A stretch of 14,301 bases of DNA from Paucidesulfovibrio sp050251775 (lineage in GTDB: Bacteria > Desulfobacterota > Desulfovibrionia > Desulfovibrionales > Desulfovibrionaceae): NCBI GenBank assembly GCA_050251775.1, contig JBFWMD010000085.1, positions 1-14,301 on the forward strand. The letters are read 5' to 3'. The notes beneath the pieces were generated by a model. The model was not told the DNA's origin and did not search any database. It saw nothing but the letters and a program-made list of their open reading frames with translations. Position 1 is the stretch's first letter. Each line of letters begins with the position of its first letter. Of the stretch, positions 1 to 6,530 are shown piece by piece. Both the position numbers and the translations under genes were made by a program.

Positions 1-31
1 GGGGCATGGCCCATTTGGCCGCCGGAGGCGA
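1..31. other. Gene-free window edge with short GC-rich palindromic segment
   Basis: No reading frame can be assigned to this short edge. Read on the minus strand, just past the glsB terminator, it begins with a GC-rich word, GCCTCCGGCGGCC, followed by GGGCC-type repeats. From memory, similar words recur between genes in Desulfovibrio genomes, but a repeat family cannot be shown from one copy. Confidence 0.25.
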
Positions 32-70
32 TAAAACAAAAGCCCGCGCGCCGGGAGGCGTGCGGGCTTT
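32..70 (-). terminator. Intrinsic terminator after the hslU/glsB-like genes
   Basis: Bases 39-52 and 57-70 form a 14-position inverted repeat around a 4-base loop (53-56). On the minus-strand transcript all positions pair except one A-C mismatch, at 48/61. The stem is followed on that strand by TTTTGTTTTA, a good U-rich tract. It begins 21 nt past the stop codon of the small membrane protein gene, so it probably ends that transcript. Read on the plus strand the mismatch becomes a G-U pair, so the element could also slow transcription from the other side. Confidence 0.85.
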
Positions 71-90
71 GATTGATTCCAGGGATGGAT

Positions 91-330
91 CTAGCGTCGG
101 ACGAGGCTGAGCAGGAAGAGCAGGACCACGGCTCCGGCGGTGGCGGTGATCAGCGAGCCGATCATGCCGCTGCCGTGGATGCCGAGCAAGCCAAAGAGAA
201 AGCCGCCGAGCACGGCACCGATGACGCCGACGACGAGGTTGCCGACCAGGCCGAAGCCGCGTCCCTTCATGATCTGGCCGGCAAGGAAGCCTGCCAGCAG
301 GCCGATGAGCAGATACCAGACGATTCCCAT
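91..330 (-). CDS. GlsB/YeaQ/YmgE-family small membrane protein
   Basis: This is a 79-residue, almost wholly hydrophobic protein with three predicted membrane segments (about residues 3-19, 27-50 and 55-76). Glycine-rich turns sit between them, including GLLAGFLAGQIMKGRGFG at 10-27 and an NLVVGVIGAVLGG stretch at 31-43. That pattern and length match the GlsB/YeaQ/YmgE family, also called transglycosylase-associated proteins, which are inner-membrane proteins often induced by stress but without a settled biochemical role. The ATG at 330 is chosen because a near-perfect ribosome site, AAGGAGG (336-342), sits 5 nt upstream; a longer frame to 372 would lie across that site. The gene starts 45 nt after hslU and is followed by a terminator, so it may be the last gene of the hslVU transcript. 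Confidence 0.88.
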   Translation of the reverse strand: MGIVWYLLIGLLAGFLAGQIMKGRGFGLVGNLVVGVIGAVLGGFLFGLLGIHGSGMIGSLITATAGAVVLLFLLSLVRR

Positions 331-342
331 AAGTACCTCCTT

Positions 343-362
343 TTTCGGGCGTCTCCCCGAAA
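343..362 (-). other. Hairpin directly upstream of the ribosome site of the small membrane protein gene
   Basis: Bases 343-349 and 356-362 are a perfect 7-bp inverted repeat (TTTCGGG/CCCGAAA) with a 6-base loop. On the transcript it ends exactly where the AAGGAGG ribosome site begins. It has no U-tract, so it is not an evident terminator. It may be an mRNA-end or processing structure between hslU and the next gene; its function is inferred only from position. Confidence 0.4.
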
Positions 363-375
363 GAGGGAGCACACT

Positions 376-1749
376 CTAGAGAATGTACCTGGAAAGGTCG
401 CGGTCTTCAACCACGCCCGAGAGATGTGCGCGCACGTATTCGCGATCGACCATGACCTTGCTGCCGGATTTGTCCGGGGCCTCGAAGGAAAGTTCGGCCA
501 GCAGCTTTTCCATGATCGTATAGAGGCGGCGTGCGCCGATGTTTTCGGTGTCTTCGTTGATTTTTTCCGCCATGGCGGCCATTTCCTCCAGGGCTTCGCG
601 GGTGAAGTCCAGCTCCACGCCTTCCGTGCCGAGCAGGGCTTTGTACTGCACGGTCAGGGCGTTGCGGGGTTCGGTGAGGATGCGGTAGAATTCGTCCCTG
701 CCCAGGGCCTGGAGTTCCTCGCGCAGCGGGAAGCGTCCCTGGAGTTCGGGGATCAGGTCCGAGGGTTTGGCGAAGTGGAAGGCTCCGGCCGCGATGAACA
801 GGATGTGGTCGGTTTTGACCATGCCGTACTTGGTGTTGACCACGCAGCCTTCAACCACGGGCAGCAGGTCGCGCTGCACTCCCTCCCGGGAGACATCGAT
901 TCCGCCGCCGTGTTCCTGGCGGGAGGCGACCTTGTCCAGTTCGTCGAGGAAGAGAATGCCGGTCTGTTCCACGCGCTCGCGGGCCTGCTCAATGACCTTG
1001 TCCATGTCGATGAGCTTGTCGGATTCTTCCTGGATGAGCACTTCGTAGGCGTCCTTGACCTTCATCTTGCGGCGTTTTTTCTTGTTCGGGAAGAGGCGTC
1101 CCAGGGCGTCCTGCATCTGCATGCCCATGTCCTCCATGCCGGGGATGGCCATGATGCTCACGCCGGGATCGGCCTGGCTGGAGACCTCCAGTTCCACTTC
1201 CTTGTCGTCGAGCAGCCCGTCGCGCCACATCTTGCGGAATTTCTCGCGCGTGCCCTCGTCCTTGGTGGGCAGGGGCGCGGCTTCGCCCTCGGGTTGGGAC
1301 ATGTAGAAGCCCGCGCTCGGGGTTTTTGGTCGGGAGCCGGGCAGGAGCAGGTCGAGCAGGCGGTCCTCGGCGGATTTTTCCGCTTTGATGCGCACTCGCT
1401 CGATTTCTTCCTTGCGGACCATGGTCACGCCGATTTCCATGAGGTCGCGGATCATGGATTCCACGTCGCGGCCCACGTAGCCCACCTCGGTGAACTTGGT
1501 GGCCTCGACTTTGAAAAAGGGACAGCCGGTCAGGGTGGCGAGGCGGCGGGCCACCTCGGTTTTGCCCACGCCCGTGGGGCCCATGAGAATGATGTTCTTG
1601 GGGGCGATCTCGTCGCGCAGGTCCGGGGCGATCTGCTGCCTGCGCCAGCGGTTGCGCATGGCGATGGCCACGATGCGTTTTGCCGCTTCCTGGCCGATGA
1701 TGTATTTGTCCAGTTCCGAGACGATCTCGCGCGGGGTGAGGTTGCTCAT
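376..1749 (-). CDS. hslU: ATP-dependent protease HslVU, ATPase subunit HslU
   Basis: HslU is the AAA+ unfoldase that feeds substrates to the HslV peptidase in the cytoplasm. The 457 residues match the usual family length of about 440-460. Visible motifs are the N-terminal TPREIVSELDKYIIGQ segment, Walker A GPTGVGKT (57-64), the pore loop GYVGRD (90-95), Walker B ILFLDE (265-270), the sensor-1 region FIAAGAFH (318-325) and the sensor-2 motif GARRL (406-410). The insert between about 110 and 245 is the I-domain, which contacts substrate; it has a basic patch, PNKKKRRK (221-228). The C-terminus DLSRYIL is the tail that docks into HslV to activate it. The start ATG overlaps the hslV stop codon (ATGA), so translation is probably coupled. 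Confidence 0.98.
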   Translation of the reverse strand: MSNLTPREIVSELDKYIIGQEAAKRIVAIAMRNRWRRQQIAPDLRDEIAPKNIILMGPTGVGKTEVARRLATLTGCPFFKVEATKFTEVGYVGRDVESMIRDLMEIGVTMVRKEEIERVRIKAEKSAEDRLLDLLLPGSRPKTPSAGFYMSQPEGEAAPLPTKDEGTREKFRKMWRDGLLDDKEVELEVSSQADPGVSIMAIPGMEDMGMQMQDALGRLFPNKKKRRKMKVKDAYEVLIQEESDKLIDMDKVIEQARERVEQTGILFLDELDKVASRQEHGGGIDVSREGVQRDLLPVVEGCVVNTKYGMVKTDHILFIAAGAFHFAKPSDLIPELQGRFPLREELQALGRDEFYRILTEPRNALTVQYKALLGTEGVELDFTREALEEMAAMAEKINEDTENIGARRLYTIMEKLLAELSFEAPDKSGSKVMVDREYVRAHLSGVVEDRDLSRYIL

Positions 1750-2291
1750 GATGCTTTCTCTTGAGTCTGGATGATGATGTTGTCGTTGGTGTAGACGCAG
1801 ATTTCCGAGGCGATGCGCATGGCCTTTTCCACGATTTCGCGCGCCGGGAGCCGCGTTTCGCGCGAGAGGGCGCGGGCTGCTGCCAATGCATAGGGACCGC
1901 CCGAACCAATGGCCGCGAGCCCGTCGTCCGGCTCGATCACGTCGCCTGTGCCGCTGATGATCAGAATGTTTTCGGCGTCGGCGGCCAGGAGCATGGCTTC
2001 CAGGCGGCGCAGGTATTTGTCCGTGCGCCAGTCCTTGGCCAGTTCCACGGCGGCACGCACGAGGTTGCCGGAATAACTCTCCAGTTTTTTCTCGAAGCGC
2101 TCGAAAAGGGTGAAGGCGTCGGCCGTGGCACCGGCAAAGCCCACGGTGACGCGGTCTTTATAGATGGTGCGGACCTTGCGCGCGCCGTGTTTCATGACGA
2201 TGTTCTGTCCGAAGGTGACCTGGCCGTCGCCGGCCACGGCGGTCCCGTGTTCGTCCTTGACCGCCAGGATGGTCGTTCCTCTGAGTTCCAT
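1746..2291 (-). CDS. hslV: ATP-dependent protease HslVU, peptidase subunit HslV
   Basis: HslV is the proteasome-like threonine peptidase of the HslVU complex, here 181 residues. The ATG at 2291 is preferred over an in-frame upstream start at 2324 because AAGGAG lies 6 nt upstream. It gives the short propeptide MELRG before the catalytic threonine (Thr6, in GTTIL). Family hallmarks are AGDGQVT with the Asp17-equivalent, the active-site lysine in RKVRT, GFAGATADAFTLFERFE, and GSGGPYA with the conserved serine. The protein has one residue more than the E. coli enzyme between the first strand and the active-site lysine, which still aligns. The gene lies 66 nt after the macro-domain gene and overlaps hslU by 4 nt. 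Confidence 0.97.
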   Translation of the reverse strand: MELRGTTILAVKDEHGTAVAGDGQVTFGQNIVMKHGARKVRTIYKDRVTVGFAGATADAFTLFERFEKKLESYSGNLVRAAVELAKDWRTDKYLRRLEAMLLAADAENILIISGTGDVIEPDDGLAAIGSGGPYALAAARALSRETRLPAREIVEKAMRIASEICVYTNDNIIIQTQEKAS

Positions 2292-2331
2292 GGGGGGCTC
2301 CTTGGGATCGCGTGGTTGCGTCAAAGGGAGA

Positions 2332-2350
2332 GGCGGAATCCGGTTCCGCC
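2332..2350 (-). terminator. Possible weak terminator between macro-domain gene and hslV
   Basis: GGCGGAA (2332-2338) and TTCCGCC (2344-2350) form a perfect 7-bp stem with a 5-base loop, 8 nt after the macro-domain stop. On the minus strand it is followed by TCTCCCTTTG, a poor U-tract. It could be a leaky terminator or an mRNA-stabilising hairpin. Confidence 0.35.
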
Positions 2351-2357
2351 GGAGTGT

Positions 2358-2906
2358 TCAAAACGTTGTCCCGGCGGCGCTGAGCCAGGCTCGGAGGCTG
2401 TCTTCGCCGCGCAGGACCATGCGGACCTCGCGCACGAGGCCCTGTTCCAGGCCGGAGCGCAGGGCGTCCAGGGCCACGGGCGCGGCCAACTCCACGGGGT
2501 AGCCGTACGCGCCGCAGGAAATGGCGGGAAAGGCCAGGGAGCCGATGTCGTGGGCCTGGGCCAACCGGAGGCAGGAGGTATAGGCGCTACGGAGCAGTTC
2601 GGGTTCGCGGGCGTTGCCGCCGCGCCAGATGGGGCCCACCGTGTGGATCACGTGGCGCTGGGGCAGGTCGAAACCGGGGGTGAGCAGGGACTGTCCTGTT
2701 GGGAGCGGGCCATGGAGGCGGACATGCTCCAGCCCGGCCTGGAGCAGTCGGGGGCCGGCGGCGCGCTGAATGGCTCCGTCCACGCCGCCTCCGCCCGCAA
2801 GGCGTGAGTTGGCCGCGTTGACGATGGCGTCTGTCTCGGCCCGGAGCAGGTCGTTGTTCTCGATGACGAGGATGTTTCCGGAAAAAGTCCATGTCCGCAT
2901 GGGCAT
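2358..2906 (-). CDS. Macro-domain protein (probable ADP-ribose-type hydrolase)
   Basis: This 182-residue protein is a single macro domain, a fold that binds ADP-ribose and in the MacroD/YmdB group removes mono-ADP-ribose or deacetylates O-acetyl-ADP-ribose. The signature is clear: DAIVNAANSRLAGGGGVDGAI (26-46, with the catalytic-type Asn and the Gly-rich loop), HTVGP (88-92) and FPAISCGAYGYP (126-137). These are hallmarks of the MacroD-like class, so enzymatic rather than merely binding activity is likely; the substrate is not known. Two close starts are possible, ATG 2906 and ATG 2900, and neither has a convincing ribosome site, so the first two residues are uncertain. The gene lies directly upstream of hslVU and may share its transcript. 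Confidence 0.92.
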   Translation of the reverse strand: MPMRTWTFSGNILVIENNDLLRAETDAIVNAANSRLAGGGGVDGAIQRAAGPRLLQAGLEHVRLHGPLPTGQSLLTPGFDLPQRHVIHTVGPIWRGGNAREPELLRSAYTSCLRLAQAHDIGSLAFPAISCGAYGYPVELAAPVALDALRSGLEQGLVREVRMVLRGEDSLRAWLSAAGTTF

Positions 2907-2936
2907 TGATCTAATGCCGAATCGGAGCTTGGCAAG

Positions 2937-2965
2937 GGGCCGGGGCTTGAGAAATACCCCGGCTC
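2937..2965 (-). terminator. Hairpin overlapping the stop codon of the small secreted protein gene
   Basis: CCGGGG (2940-2945) and CCCCGG (2957-2962) make a strong 6-bp core that extends by up to three more pairs on the plus strand. The stem includes part of the stop codon. No U-tract follows on the minus strand, so intrinsic termination is doubtful; it may protect the mRNA end. Confidence 0.25.
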
Positions 2966-3476
2966 AGAAGGTGATGTTCACGCCGAAGTGGGTGGTGATG
3001 CCGCCGTCGTCCTGGTTGTACCCGTTGGTTCCGAAGGGGGAGAGGTTGGGAGCGTCCTCGTCGCCGGGCAGGCCGTAGGAGAAACCCATGTAGGCGTTCC
3101 AGGGGCTGACCGTGGCGGGCTGGCCGTTGTGCGCGGGTTCGAAGCTGAGGATCTTGAAGCCCACGAAAACGTTGGCCACGCTGGATGTGGCGCTGAGCAG
3201 CGAGGCGGGCAGAGTGTTGTCGCCCTGCTCCGCGATGAGCGAGAACATCTGGCTTTGCACGCTGAAGTCGCCGAGGATTTCGGAAAGGCTGTCGCGCAGG
3301 AAAGAGCTGCCCTCGTCCGTGTTTTCCTCCTGCTCGCCGGCCGGGGAGTCCATGGAATAGGCGTCCTGCGCACCGCTGCCCTGGGCAATATCCAGGCGCA
3401 GACCATTCTCGGCCAAGGCGGGAAGCCCGAAACCGAGCTGGACGAGCAAGGCGATCAGAATCAATAGGCGCTGCAT
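2964..3476 (-). CDS. Small secreted protein of unknown function, possibly outer-membrane associated
   Basis: I do not recognise a family. The 170 residues begin with a typical Sec signal peptide: MQR, a hydrophobic core LLILIALLVQLGFG, and an AxA-type cleavage site LPALA before EN (cut predicted after residue 22). The mature part is acidic, with a serine- and glutamate-rich stretch at 39-60. The second half has alternating hydrophobic and polar segments (VANVFVGFKILSFEP, WNAYMGFSYG) and ends THFGVNITF, with a terminal phenylalanine as in many outer-membrane beta-barrel proteins. At this size it would make a small barrel at most. The ATG at 3476 has GGAG 9 nt upstream and gives the complete signal peptide; longer in-frame readings only run through antisense of the clc gene. 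Confidence 0.8.
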   Translation of the reverse strand: MQRLLILIALLVQLGFGLPALAENGLRLDIAQGSGAQDAYSMDSPAGEQEENTDEGSSFLRDSLSEILGDFSVQSQMFSLIAEQGDNTLPASLLSATSSVANVFVGFKILSFEPAHNGQPATVSPWNAYMGFSYGLPGDEDAPNLSPFGTNGYNQDDGGITTHFGVNITF

Positions 3477-3512
3477 GGCGTTGCTCCGTTGAAATTCATC
3501 GTTTGGATTCCA

Positions 3513-3541
3513 TAAGTACGCCCACAAAACAGGAAAGGCAA
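3513..3541 (-). promoter_or_regulatory. Candidate sigma-70 promoter for the small secreted protein gene
   Basis: On the minus strand TTGCCT (3536-3541) and TACTTA (3513-3518) are separated by 17 nt, about 37 nt before the ATG at 3476. The -35 match is fair but the -10 is weak. The low-GC character of this short stretch within a GC-rich gap supports it; transcript-end mapping would decide. Confidence 0.35.
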
Positions 3542-3633
3542 GAGGGCGCGACGCGGACAGGATCACGCGCAAGGCGGGGAGCGGAAAAGAGAAGGCGGGA
3601 AGCATCGGCAAGGGCCGAGACCGGGGCGCGGGA

Positions 3634-5454
3634 TCAGGCGTCCTCGTCTCCGCGCACTTCCCGGATGGCGTCGGCGTATGCCTTGAACACGGATTCCCGG
3701 TCGATGAGGCCGAGGATGGTGTTGGTGTCCTCGGGCGCGACCACGGGAATCTGGTCGTAGTCCGTGTCCACGAACTTGAGCAGGGCCGTGTAGAGATCGT
3801 AGTCCGGCCGCAGGTAGGCGCGCTTGGTGGAGAGATCGCGGACCACGAGCAGGTCGAAGAGTGTGCGTTCGAAAAGCACCCGTCGGGCGCTGGACAGGGA
3901 AAGCAGTCCTGTGAATTCGCCCGAGGTGTTGCGCACGGGGAAGACGAGTTGGTTGGTGTTGGCGATGATGTCCGTGAGCGCCTTGAGGGTCGTGCATTCC
4001 TCGAGCGTGACCACGAGGCGCGGTTTGTAATGGTCCTCGACCTTGAGTTCCTCCAGGATGTTGATGGTCGCATCCATGACGTGGGCTGGGGAGTCGAACT
4101 TGTTGTCCACCTGGTTTTCATAGAGCGAGAACTTGTGGCCGAGCACAATGCACAGGGCCGAGGCGAGCATCAGCGGCGCGAGCAGACCGTAGCCCTGGGT
4201 CAGTTCCGTGACCATGATCAGCGGGCCGATGGGCGCGTTGGCCACCCCGGCGAAAAACGCGGCCATGCCTACGAGCACGTAGCCGCCTGGTTCGCGCGCG
4301 ATGTCGGGGTAGAAGCGGTGCGCCACCTGGCCCACGAGGCCGCCGGTCATGCCGCCCACGAACAGGGCCGGGGCGAACATGCCGCCGCTCATGCCGGATC
4401 CGATGGTCACGGAGGTGGCGATGGTCTTGCCCACGATGATGGCCAGCATCATGCCGACGGTCATCTGGCCCATGATCGCGCCTTCGAGCCAGCCGTACCC
4501 CCCGGAGAGCAGCTGCGGGTACTGCATGCCCATGAGGCCCATGAGCAGGCCGCCCACGGTGGTGGCCCACATCAGGCCGACCTTTTCCTGCAGTTTGCGG
4601 AAGACCGAATACTTCACGAAATAGAAGGTCCGCACGTAGAGCCAGCCGGTGGCGGCGCAGGCCACGGCCAGAATGGCGTAGAAGATCAGTTCGCGGGCGT
4701 CGTTGAAGGAAAAGTGCGGGATGCCGAAGATGGGTTCGGTTCCGTAGAAGAGCGTGAACAGGCTGTAAGCCACCACGGAGGAGAGTACGGCGGGGAGCAC
4801 GGCCTCGGCCTCGAAGTCCTCGCGGTAGATGACCTCAACGGCGGTGAGTGCGCCGCCCAGGGGGGCGCGGAAAATGGCGCCCAGACCGCCGGCCGCGCCC
4901 GCCAGGAGCAAGATGCGGCGCTCCTTGACCGTGAGCTTCAGGCGTTGGGCCAGCCAGCAACCGATTCCCGCGCAGATCTGGGAGATGGGGCCTTCGCGGC
5001 CCGCGCTGCCGCCGGAAATGATCGTGCCGACGGAGGTCAGCCCCTTGATCATCCAGGCCCGGGGCCGGAGCACACCGCCCTGGACATGGAAGGCCTTGAT
5101 CATGGCGTCGGTTCCGTCCGTGCCGCTGTTTACGCTGTCCGGAATGAAGCGGGTCACCAACCAGCCCGTGAGCAGGGCCACCGTGGTCGTGGCGATGGGG
5201 ATGATCCAGGGGCGCAGCTGGCCCGCCGCACCGTGGAAGATTTCTTCCCCGGCCGGAGCGGGCAGGGTCAGGCCCGCGAGTTTGTGCTGGATGATGAATT
5301 TGCCGAACTCCACCGCGCCGAAAAAGGCCACGGCGGCAAGGCCGGAAAAAACGCCCACGACCACGCCGAGCAGCAGCCAGCGCACCGAGCTGACGTGACG
5401 ATAAGTGCGTAGGAATTCACGCCAGGGGCGGAACAGGGAAAACAAAAAATTCAC
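3634..5454 (-). CDS. CLC-family chloride channel/transporter with C-terminal CBS domains
   Basis: This 606-residue inner-membrane protein of the CLC superfamily moves chloride or a similar anion. The membrane part spans about residues 25-440 and carries GREGP (152-156) with the gating glutamate Glu154, the filter motif GGMFAP (357-362), and AGAAGGLGAIFRAPLGGAL (185-203). Residues from about 455 to 597 form two CBS domains, which in this family bind nucleotides and regulate gating. Two departures from the E. coli exchanger stand out. The site that is normally GSGIP reads SGTDGTDAM (110-118), and the position of the internal proton glutamate (Glu203) holds Val208, after Glu207. The GTG start (5454) overlaps the ribF stop as GTGA, with GGAG 8 nt upstream. 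Transport substrate and mechanism are not decidable from sequence. Confidence 0.92.
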   Translation of the reverse strand: MNFLFSLFRPWREFLRTYRHVSSVRWLLLGVVVGVFSGLAAVAFFGAVEFGKFIIQHKLAGLTLPAPAGEEIFHGAAGQLRPWIIPIATTTVALLTGWLVTRFIPDSVNSGTDGTDAMIKAFHVQGGVLRPRAWMIKGLTSVGTIISGGSAGREGPISQICAGIGCWLAQRLKLTVKERRILLLAGAAGGLGAIFRAPLGGALTAVEVIYREDFEAEAVLPAVLSSVVAYSLFTLFYGTEPIFGIPHFSFNDARELIFYAILAVACAATGWLYVRTFYFVKYSVFRKLQEKVGLMWATTVGGLLMGLMGMQYPQLLSGGYGWLEGAIMGQMTVGMMLAIIVGKTIATSVTIGSGMSGGMFAPALFVGGMTGGLVGQVAHRFYPDIAREPGGYVLVGMAAFFAGVANAPIGPLIMVTELTQGYGLLAPLMLASALCIVLGHKFSLYENQVDNKFDSPAHVMDATINILEELKVEDHYKPRLVVTLEECTTLKALTDIIANTNQLVFPVRNTSGEFTGLLSLSSARRVLFERTLFDLLVVRDLSTKRAYLRPDYDLYTALLKFVDTDYDQIPVVAPEDTNTILGLIDRESVFKAYADAIREVRGDEDA

Positions 5455-6467
5455 GCGACTGTCTCCGCGGGGTCGGCGGGCGTTTCCGTCCGGTTGCGCC
5501 GGGTGCAGGGGGGAGCGGAGGGCAGGCCGGGCTGGGCCTCGGGAGCGGAGAGGATGGCGCGGGCCAAGTGTACGTCCTCGGCGATGCGTGCCTTGAGTTC
5601 GTCCAGACCGGAAAACTTGCGTTCGTCGCGCAACCGCTGCACGAAATGCACGTGAATGCGGCGGCCGTAGATGTCGCTCTTGAAATCGAGGATGTGGGCC
5701 TCCACGGACACGGCGTCATTGCCGAAGGTGGGGTTGGTCCCGATATTGGCCACGGCGGGCAGGCAATGTCCGTCCAGCTCCACCCAGATGGCGTAGACAC
5801 CGCGCTTGGGCACGAGTTCATCCACCAGCCGGAGGTTGGCCGTGGGAAAGCCGAGCAGCTTTCCGCCCCGGTCCATGCCATGGACCACCTCGCCCGCCAC
5901 TTGGTAGAAGCGTGAAAGCAGTGGCCGGGCCTCCCAGACCTCTCCGGCCTGGACCAGGTCGCGGATGCGCGTGGAACTGACCACAGCGCCGTCGCAGGTC
6001 ACAGGGTCGAGCCGGAAGACCTGAAAACCGTATTTTTCACCCAGGCCGCTCAGGGTGGCGTAGTCGCCGCTGCGGCCCTTGCCCATGTGGTAGTCGTAGC
6101 CGATGACCAGTTCGCGGACGCCCAGCCCGTCCACGAGGTAGGTCTTGACGAATTCATCGGGGCTGAGCGCGGCCAGCGCGCGGGTGAAGTTCAAGACCAG
6201 GGTGATGTGGGGCCCCTGGCGTTCGATGAGTTCCAGTTTCTGGTCGATGAGAGTGATGAACGGCGGGGTCTGCGGCCCCACGAGCACGCGCATGGGGTGC
6301 GGCTCGAAGGTGACCACGACGCTGAGTGCGCCTCGGGCTTTCGCCTTGGCGCAGGTCATGCCGATGAGCTTCTGGTGGCCGAGATGGACGCCGTCAAAGT
6401 TGCCGATGGTCACCACGGATTCGGCAACAGCGCCCCTGAGTTCATGGATTGATTTTGCGACGATCAT
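5451..6467 (-). CDS. ribF: Bifunctional riboflavin kinase / FMN adenylyltransferase (FAD synthetase)
   Basis: RibF turns riboflavin into FMN and then FAD. The 338-residue product has the N-terminal nucleotidyltransferase domain with GNFDGVHLGH (22-31), FEPHP (54-58), the GYDYHMGKGRSGD segment (123-135) and SSTRIRD (164-170). The C-terminal kinase domain has GFPTANL (206-212), NIGTNPTF (241-248) and the catalytic-type glutamate in VEAHILDF (255-262). The core ends near residue 308. An extra tail of about 30 Pro/Ala/Arg/Thr-rich residues follows and makes it longer than the usual 305-315. The ATG at 6467 is preferred over an upstream TTG at 6497, although its ribosome site is weak (GGAATCAGGGCG). 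The gene lies 63 nt after bepA and overlaps clc by 4 nt. Confidence 0.96.
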   Translation of the reverse strand: MIVAKSIHELRGAVAESVVTIGNFDGVHLGHQKLIGMTCAKAKARGALSVVVTFEPHPMRVLVGPQTPPFITLIDQKLELIERQGPHITLVLNFTRALAALSPDEFVKTYLVDGLGVRELVIGYDYHMGKGRSGDYATLSGLGEKYGFQVFRLDPVTCDGAVVSSTRIRDLVQAGEVWEARPLLSRFYQVAGEVVHGMDRGGKLLGFPTANLRLVDELVPKRGVYAIWVELDGHCLPAVANIGTNPTFGNDAVSVEAHILDFKSDIYGRRIHVHFVQRLRDERKFSGLDELKARIAEDVHLARAILSAPEAQPGLPSAPPCTRRNRTETPADPAETVA

Positions 6468-6530
6468 CGCCCTGATTCCATACCGGAGAAGTTGCAAAGG
6501 CGGATTGAGTACAACATTTCGGGAGAGGCA

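Noticed and set aside
73..1764. Long plus-strand open frame of 563 codons opposite hslU
   Set aside because: It is the mirror of the hslU and glsB-like genes. It is His/Ala/Asp-rich and lacks domains, as expected from antisense of GC-rich coding DNA.
3605..3618. TCGGC-AAGG-GCCGA inverted repeat after clc as a terminator
   Set aside because: The stem is only 5 bp and no U-tract follows. It is too weak to call in GC-rich sequence.
3949..5412. Plus-strand open frame of 487 codons opposite clc
   Set aside because: Its composition (His, Gly, Ala and Glu runs) is that of a reverse-strand shadow. The minus strand encodes a clear CLC protein with conserved motifs.
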